Assembly (NCBI RefSeq): GCF_004341385.1
Contig: NZ_SLXE01000038.1
Location: 1 to 18,966, forward strand
DNA length: 18,966 bases
Origin: Uruburuella suis
GTDB lineage: Bacteria; Pseudomonadota; Gammaproteobacteria; Burkholderiales; Neisseriaceae
Direction: 5' to 3'
The position numbers and the translations under genes were made by a program. Positions 1-6,132 of the stretch are shown here, one piece after another; the first letter of the stretch is position 1, and the number at the start of each line of letters is the position of its first letter. The notes under the pieces were generated by a model, which ran no database searches, was not told where the DNA came from, and was given only the letters and a program-made list of their open reading frames with translations.

Positions 1-37
1 CGGCTTGGTATTTGAAGTCTACGGTATATTTGTTCAT
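1..37 (-). CDS. IS3-family orfA transposase, first 12 codons only
   Basis: Reading leftwards from base 37, the codons give MNKYTVDFKYQA and then leave the window. The opening 'KYTxxFK' resembles the start of IS3-family OrfA proteins, which carry an N-terminal helix-turn-helix that recognises the element ends. An AAAGGTG stretch about 13 bases upstream could act as a weak ribosome binding site. Only the very N-terminus is visible, so intactness cannot be judged. The identification relies on the adjoining terminal inverted repeat as much as on the 12 residues. Confidence 0.6.
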   Translation of the reverse strand, partial: MNKYTVDFKYQA

Positions 38-95
38 AAGAAAACTGCACCTTTATGGGTTGGATGGGGGTGTCCAACTTTTGGGGTGCAGTTCA
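1..95 (-). mobile_element. Left end of an IS3-family insertion sequence (partial)
   Basis: On the minus strand a terminus reading TGAACTGCACCCC, then AAAAGTTGGACA, starts at base 95. It is followed by about 33 bases and then a start codon at base 37. A TG...CA end, a roughly 25-bp inverted repeat and an immediately downstream orfA are typical of IS3-family elements. The element runs off the left window edge. A similar terminus is seen at 18873, in the same orientation. The family call is from memory of IS3 architecture; the subgroup is not resolved. Confidence 0.75.
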
Positions 96-100
96 AAAGT

Positions 101-112
101 TTCAGACGGCCT
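101..112 (-). repeat. AG-DUS downstream of aceK
   Basis: A single full AGGCCGTCTGAA (minus strand) lies between the IS end and the aceK stop codon. It has no inverted partner within this gap, so it marks uptake but not an obvious terminator. Confidence 0.9.
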
Positions 113-141
113 TGATGTTTAATCATCAGCCGGGCGCCGCG

Positions 142-1920
142 CTACACATCAGTGCGGTCCACCAGCCCTTTGGCGAGCTTGTCGGGCGTGAAGCGCGCCG
201 ATTGCGGATAAGGGTAAAAGTCGTCATAAAGCCCTTGCAGTAGCCGCTCTTTTTTGCCCTGCCAGAATTCGGGCGTGAGCAAATCTTTGTGGTGTTGCAT
301 AAACACTTGCCGCACATCCGGCTCGCCCAAGAGGAAAGGGCCGAATTCTTCGGGAAACACATCGCCTTTGTGCACCGGATACCACACCTCGCCCGACATT
401 TCATATTCGGGATTCGGCGCGGGCGGAATGGGGCGGAAATTGCAGTCGGTCATGTATTCGATTTCGTCGTAATCGTAGAAAATCACGCGGCCGAAGCGGG
501 TCATGCCGAAATTTTTATAGAGCATGTCGCCGGGGAAAATATTGGCCGAAGCCAGCTCTTTGAGCGCATAGCCGTAATCGATCACCGCCGCCGCTTTTTC
601 GGCAGGCTTGGCTTTTTGCATAAACATATTCAAAGGCTTGAGGCGGTATTCCACATACACATGCTTGATAATCACCCAATCGTCGGTTTCTTCCATTTGG
701 CTGGGCGCGAGCGTGCGCATTTCGTGCAGAAATTCTTCGTCGCAGCGCGCTTTGGGCAAAGCCACGTTTTGAAATTCCAACGTATCGGCCATGCGCCCCA
801 CGCGGTCGTGTTTTTTCACCAGCAGGTATTTTTGGCGCACATATTCTTGATCGAAATCTTTATTGGGGCCGAATTTGTCTTTAATCACCTTAAACACATA
901 AGGAAACGAGGGCAGGGTAAACACGCTCATCACCAGCCCTTTCACGCCCGGCGCGAGCATAAAGCGGTCGTGCGAATATTCCAAATGCTGCACAAATTCG
1001 CGCCACCAAATGTTTTTGCCCTGCTTATGCAAGCCCACCAATGTGTAGAGATCGCCGGGCGAGCGCATCGGCAGCATGCTGTTGAGAAAGCGCACATAGC
1101 CGCTGGGCACGGGCATATCCACCAAAAAATAAGCGCGCGCAAATGAAAACAACACACCGATTTGCTGCGGGTTAAAAAGCGCCGCATCCACCATCAGCCG
1201 CCCATCGGCATTGTGCACAATGGCCAGCGCAAACGGGTGGCGGTGGCTGCCGTTGATAATCTGGCCAAACACATAAGCGCTTTTGTTGCGGTAAAAAGGC
1301 GCGTTGAGCACTTGCACATGCAGGTTCATTTCCTCGGGCGGCCAATCGCTCTGAAAATGCTGCCGCGCTGCGCGCAGAATATTGCTGATGTCTTTGGCGG
1401 CGTGGGCGAAAGGCACCTGCCAGCCGAAATGCTTGAGAATATCGCGCAGGCAGTCGCGCAGGCCTTGTTTGCTGGGGTAAAACGAGCTGAAGGTGGGCGG
1501 ATCGGAATCGATATATTCCGTGCTGATGGCCGGCTTCACAAAGATAAACTGATTGTTGTAATACTCTTTGGCCAAAAGCTTGGTCGACACCGAATTGAAA
1601 AACGTTTCCGCCAATTCGGGCTGCTTGTGGTTGACCAAAAGCGCGATGTATTCGATTTTTGCCGCCGCCCACACTTCGTCACTCAAGGCATTGGCCGCGT
1701 GCTCGTGGCGCAGCGCATCCACCGCCTCGCGCACGCGCTGGTCATACATCTGGATGCGCTCGGCCACCAAATCCTGAATGCCGCGCCAATCGCGTGTTTC
1801 AAACAAACCTTTGGCACGCGCGGTGACTTCGCGGTAGAGGCGGTAGTGCTTATTAAAGCCGGCGAGCATGGTTTCCGCCACCGCCCGGCCCTGAATGCGG
1901 GTGAGTTGTTGCCTCGACAT
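142..1920 (-). CDS. aceK: Isocitrate dehydrogenase kinase/phosphatase
   Basis: A 592-residue AceK (E. coli AceK is about 578). This bifunctional cytoplasmic enzyme phosphorylates and dephosphorylates isocitrate dehydrogenase, switching carbon between the TCA cycle and the glyoxylate bypass. The ATP-binding loop APGVKGLVM lies near residues 323-331, followed by YVFKVIKDKF with the kinase lysine near 344. Further on are VGRMADTLEF and the C-terminal catalytic block GDMLYKNFG...FYDYDEI. The start at 1920 has AAGGAA about 8 bases upstream. In enterobacteria aceK ends the aceBAK operon. Here no isocitrate lyase or malate synthase gene is adjacent; it faces away from grpE across a 183-base gap. The reading frame is complete with a TAG stop. 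The family identity is very secure; the link to a glyoxylate shunt in this organism is not shown. Confidence 0.97.
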   Translation of the reverse strand: MSRQQLTRIQGRAVAETMLAGFNKHYRLYREVTARAKGLFETRDWRGIQDLVAERIQMYDQRVREAVDALRHEHAANALSDEVWAAAKIEYIALLVNHKQPELAETFFNSVSTKLLAKEYYNNQFIFVKPAISTEYIDSDPPTFSSFYPSKQGLRDCLRDILKHFGWQVPFAHAAKDISNILRAARQHFQSDWPPEEMNLHVQVLNAPFYRNKSAYVFGQIINGSHRHPFALAIVHNADGRLMVDAALFNPQQIGVLFSFARAYFLVDMPVPSGYVRFLNSMLPMRSPGDLYTLVGLHKQGKNIWWREFVQHLEYSHDRFMLAPGVKGLVMSVFTLPSFPYVFKVIKDKFGPNKDFDQEYVRQKYLLVKKHDRVGRMADTLEFQNVALPKARCDEEFLHEMRTLAPSQMEETDDWVIIKHVYVEYRLKPLNMFMQKAKPAEKAAAVIDYGYALKELASANIFPGDMLYKNFGMTRFGRVIFYDYDEIEYMTDCNFRPIPPAPNPEYEMSGEVWYPVHKGDVFPEEFGPFLLGEPDVRQVFMQHHKDLLTPEFWQGKKERLLQGLYDDFYPYPQSARFTPDKLAKGLVDRTDV

Positions 1921-2014
1921 AATATTTTTCCTTTGCAGCGCGGCCGTTTGTTTTCAGACGGCCTGATTATTGTGTGCGTAACCTTATGGCTTTTTGGCAA
2001 ACTTGGCAAGCAAA

Positions 2015-2053
2015 AGGCCGTCTGAAAACACTTGAATATTATTCAGACGGCCT
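2015..2053. repeat. Inverted AG-DUS pair between aceK and grpE
   Basis: AGGCCGTCTGAA at 2015-2026 is mirrored by TTCAGACGGCCT at 2042-2053, giving a hairpin with a 15-base loop. A third DUS stands alone at 1953-1964. The pair sits between two divergent genes, where a terminator is not expected at a gene end. Its right arm overlaps the proposed grpE heat-shock promoter. On the minus strand the hairpin is followed by TTTTGCTT, so it could stop leftward transcription from entering aceK. Confidence 0.85.
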
Positions 2054-2058
2054 TATAT
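2031..2058 (+). promoter_or_regulatory. Candidate sigma-32 (RpoH) promoter of grpE
   Basis: CTTGAA at 2031-2036, a 14-base spacer and CCTTATAT at 2051-2058 fit the E. coli sigma-32 pattern CTTGAA-N13/15-CCCCATNT, with an exact -35 and 5 of 7 specified -10 bases. The same arrangement precedes dnaK at 2823-2850. The spacer and the first three bases of the -10 are formed by a DUS. The resulting transcript would have a leader of about 40 bases before the grpE ATG. Inference from sequence only. Confidence 0.6.
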
Positions 2059-2103
2059 ATTTGCACATCTAATTTATTATTTTCCCACCACAGGATAACT
2101 GCC

Positions 2104-2652
2104 ATGACCGAACAAAACCAACAGCCCCATGCAGAAAGCGCCGCCGAAGCGGCACAAGTGTTTGAAGCGGCCGAAACCGCACCCACTTATGAAGATTTGC
2201 AAGCCAAAGTGGAAGAGCTTGAGGGCATGCTCAAAGATGAGCAATTGCGTAGCCTAGCCAACGAGCAAAACCTGCGCCGCCGCCATCAAGAAGAAATCCA
2301 GGCCACGCATAAATTTGCCGGCCAAAAATTCGCCGCTGAAATGCTGCCGGTGAAAGACTATTTAGAAATGGCGCTGCTCGACCAAAGCGGCAATTTCGAT
2401 GCCCTGAAAATGGGCGTGCAAATGACGCTGAACGAATTGGAAAAAGCGTTTGAACACGCCCACATCAAAGCCATCAACCCGCAGCCGGGTGATATGCTCG
2501 ACCCGCACCAACACCAAGCCATGCAGGCGGTGGAGAGCGAGCAAGCGCCCAACACCGTGGTGAATGTGCTGAAAAAAGGCTACGCCCTGAGCGATCGCGT
2601 GTTGCGCCCGGCGATGGTGGCCGTGGCCAAAGGCGGCGAAGAGCAGGCCTGA
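2104..2652 (+). CDS. grpE: Nucleotide exchange factor GrpE
   Basis: GrpE is the cytoplasmic partner that releases ADP from DnaK and so drives the Hsp70 cycle. The 182-residue protein begins MTEQNQQPHAESAAEA, an acidic disordered tail. It continues through a long coiled-coil segment (about residues 28-75, with EDLQAKVEELEGML and LRRRHQEEIQATHKFAGQKFAAEMLPVKDYLEMAL) and ends in the beta-wing domain containing NPQPGDMLDPHQHQAM and the terminal LRPAMVAVAKGGEEQA. I chose the ATG at 2104 and not the in-frame ATG at 2032, because 2032 lies inside the proposed promoter and its extra residues look unrelated to GrpE. AGGA about 9 bases upstream supports this. It lies 265 bases before dnaK, in the same direction, with a separate promoter for each. 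Confidence 0.96.
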   Translation: MTEQNQQPHAESAAEAAQVFEAAETAPTYEDLQAKVEELEGMLKDEQLRSLANEQNLRRRHQEEIQATHKFAGQKFAAEMLPVKDYLEMALLDQSGNFDALKMGVQMTLNELEKAFEHAHIKAINPQPGDMLDPHQHQAMQAVESEQAPNTVVNVLKKGYALSDRVLRPAMVAVAKGGEEQA

Positions 2653-2688
2653 GGGCATCGCGTGTGGCGCTTTATCCGGCGCACGCTG

Positions 2689-2726
2689 TTCAGACGGCCT
2701 TGATGCTGGTTTGCAGGCCGTCTGAA
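2689..2726. terminator. Inverted DUS pair after grpE
   Basis: TTCAGACGGCCT (2689-2700) and AGGCCGTCTGAA (2715-2726) form a 12-bp stem with a 14-base loop 36 bases after the grpE stop. There is no run of T after it on the plus strand, so it is at best a weak intrinsic terminator. It could attenuate read-through into dnaK. Confidence 0.5.
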
Positions 2727-2822
2727 ACATTATTCAAAAGCATGATTTCAAGCTTGTGGATAAGTAAATCAAGCACTTGAATTAAAAATAATTATCCGGC
2801 CGAAAAAATTTGCGTGCCGGCA

Positions 2823-2850
2823 CTTGAAAAGCAGCAAACCCGCCTTATTT
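2823..2850 (+). promoter_or_regulatory. Candidate sigma-32 (RpoH) promoter of dnaK
   Basis: CTTGAA (2823-2828), exactly 14 bases, then CCTTATTT (2843-2850), matching CCCCATNT in all but two of its specified bases. The spacing equals that at the grpE promoter and is within the normal sigma-32 range. It leaves a 5' leader of about 60 bases before the dnaK ATG at 2918. Another GCACTTGAA occurs at 2773-2781 but lacks a convincing -10. Confidence 0.6.
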
Positions 2851-2917
2851 TTACCCCGACAGGGCGAAGCGCCCGCCGGAATATTCCATTATCTGTTTCT
2901 TAAAGGAGCTATACACT

Positions 2918-4855
2918 ATGGCAAAAGTAATCGGTATCGACTTGGGTACCACCAACTCATGCTTGGCTATTTCTGAAAACGGCCAAACCAAAGTCATCGA
3001 AAATGCCGAAGGCGCGCGCACCACGCCTTCCGTAATCGCCTATCTCGACGGCGGCGAAATCCTCGTCGGCACCCCGGCCAAACGCCAAGCCGTCACCAAT
3101 GCCAAAAACACCATTTATGCCGTCAAACGCCTGATTGGCCACAAATTCGACGACAAAGAAGTGCAAAAAGACATCGACTTGATGCCGTTTGACATCATCA
3201 AAGCCGGCAACGGCGATGCTTGGGTGAAAGCGCAAGGCAAAGAATTGTCGCCGCCGCAAGTGTCGGCCGAAGTGCTGCGTAAAATGAAGCAGGCCGCCGA
3301 AGCTTATTTGGGCGAGCCCGTTACCGAAGCCGTGATTACCGTGCCTGCCTATTTCAACGACAGCCAACGCCAAGCCACCAAAGACGCCGGCCGCATCGCA
3401 GGCCTAGATGTAAAACGCATCATCAACGAACCGACCGCAGCCGCGCTGGCTTTCGGCATGGATAAAGGCGACAGCAAAGACCGCAAAATCGCCGTTTACG
3501 ACTTGGGCGGCGGCACTTTCGATATTTCCATTATCGAAATCGCCAACCTCGACGGCGACAAACAGTTTGAAGTGCTGGCCACCAACGGCGACACTTTCCT
3601 CGGCGGCGAAGATTTCGACCAACGCCTGATCGACTACATCATTGATGAGTTCAAAAAAGATCAAGGCATCGATTTGAAAAAAGACGTAATGGCCTTGCAA
3701 CGCCTCAAAGAAGCGGCTGAAAAAGCCAAAATCGAATTGTCGAGCGCGCAGCAAACCGAAATCAACCTGCCCTACATCACCATGGATGCCACCGGCCCGA
3801 AACACTTGGCGATGAAAATCACTCGCGCCAAATTCGAAAGCTTGGTGGAAGATTTGATTGCGCGTTCAATCGAGCCGTGTAAAACCGCTGTGAAAGATGC
3901 CGGCCTGAATGTGAACGAAATCGACGATGTGATTTTGGTCGGCGGCCAAAGCCGTATGCCCAAAGTGCAAGAAGCCGTGAAAGCCTTCTTCGGCAAAGAG
4001 CCGCGCAAAGATGTGAACCCCGATGAAGCCGTGGCCGTGGGTGCTGCGATTCAGGGCGAAGTGCTGAGCGGCGGCCGCAGCGATGTGTTGCTGCTCGACG
4101 TTACCCCCTTGTCGCTCGGCATTGAAACCATGGGCGGTGTGATGACCAAACTGATTCAGAAAAACACCACCATCCCCACCAAAGCTTCGCAAACCTTCTC
4201 TACCGCAGAAGACAACCAAAGCGCCGTAACCATCCACGTGCTGCAAGGCGAGCGCGAGCGCGCATCGGCCAACAAATCGCTGGGCAACTTCAATTTGGGC
4301 GACATCGCACCCGCACCGCGCGGCATGCCGCAAATCGAAGTGACCTTCGATATTGATGCAAACGGCATTTTGCATGTGTCTGCCAAAGACAAAGGCACCG
4401 GCAAAGAATCGAAAATCACCATCCAAGGCTCTTCCGGCCTGAGCGAAGAAGAAATCGAACGCATGGTGAAAGATGCCGAAGCCAATGCCGAGGAAGATAA
4501 AAAGCTCACCGAGCTCGTGGCTTCACGCAACCAGGCCGAAGCCTTGGTGCACTCTGTGAAAAAATCGCTGGCCGATTATGGCGACAAACTCGATGCTGAT
4601 GAAAAAGCCAAAATCGAAGACGCGGTGAAAGCCACCGAAGAAGCGGTGAAAGGCGAAGACAAAGCCGATATCGACGCCAAAGCCGAAGCCTTGGGCGCAG
4701 CCAGCCAAAAATTGGGCGAAATGGTGTATGCCCAAGCACAGGCCGAAGCACAAGCCGGCGAAGAAGGCGCGGCTCAAGCCGATGCCGGCGCAGCCAAAGG
4801 CAACGATGATGTGGTGGATGCCGAATTCGAAGAAGTGAAAGACAAAAAAGACTGA
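2918..4855 (+). CDS. dnaK: Molecular chaperone DnaK (Hsp70)
   Basis: The cytoplasmic ATP-dependent chaperone that binds exposed hydrophobic peptides, working with DnaJ and GrpE. The 645 residues are a full-length bacterial Hsp70. The phosphate-1 motif GIDLGTTNSC is near residues 6-15, the ATPase block VPAYFNDSQRQATKDAG near 142-158 and the phosphate-2 motif DLGGGTFD at 195-202. VGGQSRMP and the linker DVLLLDVTPLSLGIETMGG follow, then the beta-sandwich peptide-binding domain and an alpha-helical lid. The end is the conserved acidic tail EFEEVKDKKD. AAAGGAG at 2902-2908 is a strong ribosome binding site. grpE is immediately upstream. No dnaJ is visible in the window. A strong intrinsic terminator follows the stop codon. 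Confidence 0.99.
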   Translation: MAKVIGIDLGTTNSCLAISENGQTKVIENAEGARTTPSVIAYLDGGEILVGTPAKRQAVTNAKNTIYAVKRLIGHKFDDKEVQKDIDLMPFDIIKAGNGDAWVKAQGKELSPPQVSAEVLRKMKQAAEAYLGEPVTEAVITVPAYFNDSQRQATKDAGRIAGLDVKRIINEPTAAALAFGMDKGDSKDRKIAVYDLGGGTFDISIIEIANLDGDKQFEVLATNGDTFLGGEDFDQRLIDYIIDEFKKDQGIDLKKDVMALQRLKEAAEKAKIELSSAQQTEINLPYITMDATGPKHLAMKITRAKFESLVEDLIARSIEPCKTAVKDAGLNVNEIDDVILVGGQSRMPKVQEAVKAFFGKEPRKDVNPDEAVAVGAAIQGEVLSGGRSDVLLLDVTPLSLGIETMGGVMTKLIQKNTTIPTKASQTFSTAEDNQSAVTIHVLQGERERASANKSLGNFNLGDIAPAPRGMPQIEVTFDIDANGILHVSAKDKGTGKESKITIQGSSGLSEEEIERMVKDAEANAEEDKKLTELVASRNQAEALVHSVKKSLADYGDKLDADEKAKIEDAVKATEEAVKGEDKADIDAKAEALGAASQKLGEMVYAQAQAEAQAGEEGAAQADAGAAKGNDDVVDAEFEEVKDKKD

Positions 4856-4874
4856 TCTTTTTGAATCACCTGCC

Positions 4875-4902
4875 AAAAGAGCGCTGAAAAGCGCTCTTTT
4901 TT
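4875..4902 (+). terminator. Intrinsic terminator of dnaK
   Basis: AAAAGAGCGCT, loop GAAA, AGCGCTCTTTT form a perfect 11-bp stem ending in a six-T run (4897-4902). It starts 20 bases after the dnaK stop. Unlike most gene ends in this window it does not use a DUS. Confidence 0.95.
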
Positions 4903-4920
4903 GTGGGCGGCAATAGCGTG

Positions 4921-5071
4921 TATAGTGGAATGCAAGAAAAAGTGACACAACGGGCTTATTGGGTTGAAAACCCAATAAGCCCGCAGGCCGTCTGAAACCT
5001 TGGATTTATCAACCCAAGCTACGCCGTTATGGCGCGTAGTTTTGTATCACTTTTTCCTGCACTCCACTATA
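4921..5071. mobile_element. 147-bp TA-flanked MITE with Correia-like tips
   Basis: The element proper is 4923-5069, flanked by TA on both sides. Its ends are inverted repeats of about 29 bases: TAGTGGAATGCAAGAAAAAG at the left, matched by the complement of CTTTTTCCTGCACTCCACTA at the right. The first bases, TATAGTGGA, equal those of Neisseria Correia elements as I remember them, but the rest of the ends differ. There is no coding capacity, so it would depend on a transposase in trans; TA duplication fits an IS630/mariner-type enzyme. Inside are a perfect 15-bp stem-loop and an AG-DUS. A relative with the same tips but a different interior is at 8305-8449. Confidence 0.8.
4951..4983. other. 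Perfect 15-bp stem-loop inside the MITE
   Basis: CGGGCTTATTGGGTT, loop GAA, AACCCAATAAGCCCG. It is a perfect palindrome with a 3-base loop, immediately followed by a DUS at 4985-4996. It has no T-run, so it is not an ordinary terminator. It would fold in RNA on either strand. Confidence 0.85.
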
Positions 5072-5119
5072 GGCACGCACGCCGCCCATAAGCGGCGCCA
5101 TCGTACACATGCTTACACC
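5072..5119. repeat. Short palindromic repeat, copy A
   Basis: This 48-base stretch, directly adjoining the MITE, aligns with 16343-16390. Both read G-GC/T-ACGCAC, then a CCGCC...GGCGG hairpin, then ATCGTAC, then ACATG or GCATG. In this copy the central hairpin is GCCGC/GCGGC. It looks like a small intergenic repeat family (REP-like); I do not recognise a name for it. Confidence 0.55.
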
Positions 5120-5151
5120 ACAACATTGACTTTGAACAGGCATGACAAATC

Positions 5152-5182
5152 AAGGCCGTCTGAAAACCTTTCAGACGGCCTT
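5152..5182. terminator. DUS-pair hairpin after the SDR gene
   Basis: AAGGCCGTCTGAAA, loop ACC, TTTCAGACGGCCTT make a perfect 14-bp stem 24 bases beyond the SDR stop. On the minus strand it is followed by GATTTG, a poor T-tract, so termination is plausible but not strong. Confidence 0.6.
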
Positions 5183-5206
5183 GATTGATGGTTTGCAGCA
5201 ATCACA

Positions 5207-6025
5207 TCAGCCTTTGGCAGCGCGCGCCACATCGTCCCATTCTTCCCAAGTTTGGATGCGTTGGGCATACACATCTTTAACCAGCGGCAGCAAATCGCCC
5301 AAAATCAGGCGCAGCGGCGGGTTGGGGGCGTCTGCCACTTTTAAAATGGCTTCGGCGCTGGCTTCGGGCTTGCCCAGGCTGTCGGGCGTGAGCATGGCGG
5401 CCAATTGGGCGCGCAAGTCATCGTAGGCGGCGATGGCCGGTGCGGTTTTCAGCGATGTGCCGCTCAAAAAGTCGGTGGCGTAGCCGCCCGGCTCGATGAT
5501 GGTGACATGTATACCGAAAGGCGCCACTTCGGCGGCCAGCGCTTCGGCCATGCCTTCCACGGCGAATTTGGCTGCTTCGTAAATGCCGGAAGTGGGCATG
5601 GCCACGAGGCCGGCCACGCTGCTCACGGGCAGAATGTGGCCGCTGCCTTGTGCGCGCATAATCGGAATGGCGGCCTGCATCACGGCCAAGGTGCCGAACA
5701 CATTGGTTTCGAAAGTGGCGCGGGTGTCGTCGATTTCGGCTTCTTCAATGGCGGCCATGTAGCCGAAGCCGGCGTTGGAAACCACCACATCCAGGCGGCC
5801 GAAATGCTGCTGCACTTGCGCCACAGCGGCAAACACGGCATCGCGGTCGGTCACATCCAGCACCAACGGCAGGAAAGCATCGCCGTAGGTTTGTTTCAAT
5901 TCGTCCAATGCGCTTAATTTGCGAGCGGTGGCGGCCACTTTGTCGCCGCGTGCCAGTGCGGCTTTGGCCCAGATGTGGCCGAAGCCGCGTGATGCGCCGG
6001 TGATCAGCCAAACTTTTTGTGTCAT
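5207..6025 (-). CDS. Short-chain dehydrogenase/reductase (classical SDR)
   Basis: A 272-residue NAD(P)-dependent oxidoreductase of the classical SDR family. The dinucleotide-binding motif TGASRGFG is at residues 9-16, NAG at 84-86 and the catalytic Ser136 lies in VSSVAG. The Tyr149-x3-Lys153 pair is in YEAAK. The protein is cytoplasmic, with no signal or membrane segments. PGGYATDF after the active site is the usual substrate-loop region. The arginine and lysine after the first strand (ATARK) suggest NADP preference. Substrate cannot be told from sequence. AGGAG 7 bases upstream fixes the start. The gene is divergent from a LysR-type regulator 107 bases away, the classic arrangement in which the regulator controls its neighbour in response to a small molecule; that link is inference. 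Confidence 0.9.
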   Translation of the reverse strand: MTQKVWLITGASRGFGHIWAKAALARGDKVAATARKLSALDELKQTYGDAFLPLVLDVTDRDAVFAAVAQVQQHFGRLDVVVSNAGFGYMAAIEEAEIDDTRATFETNVFGTLAVMQAAIPIMRAQGSGHILPVSSVAGLVAMPTSGIYEAAKFAVEGMAEALAAEVAPFGIHVTIIEPGGYATDFLSGTSLKTAPAIAAYDDLRAQLAAMLTPDSLGKPEASAEAILKVADAPNPPLRLILGDLLPLVKDVYAQRIQTWEEWDDVARAAKG

Positions 6026-6065
6026 GATGCGCTCCTGTTTGCAACTTGATTAATGAAGCTTTTAG

Positions 6066-6071
6066 TATAAT
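6066..6071 (+). promoter_or_regulatory. Consensus -10 box for the LysR-type gene
   Basis: A perfect TATAAT lies 61 bases upstream of the chosen ATG at 6133, between the divergent genes. I see no good -35 at 16-18 bases, which is common when a promoter needs an activator. It lies inside the reading frame of the alternative upstream start (6046), which argues against that start. Confidence 0.5.
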
Positions 6072-6132
6072 GGCGGGGCAACATTTGGGGAATAAGGCTT
6101 TTTTCGAACAAATTCATGCAGAAAGCAAAACA

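Noticed and set aside
289..1146. A 285-codon plus-strand frame opposite aceK, and a further one at 1162-2025
   Set aside because: Both are antisense shadows of aceK with no ribosome binding site or recognisable domain.
2773..2796. A second CTTGAA before dnaK as another sigma-32 promoter
   Set aside because: At 14 bases the -10 would be CCGGCCGA, matching few positions of CCCCATNT; the site at 2823 is far better.
5000..5188. A 62-codon plus-strand frame over the MITE and repeat after dnaK
   Set aside because: It is made of MITE, palindromic repeat and DUS sequence, so it is not a gene.
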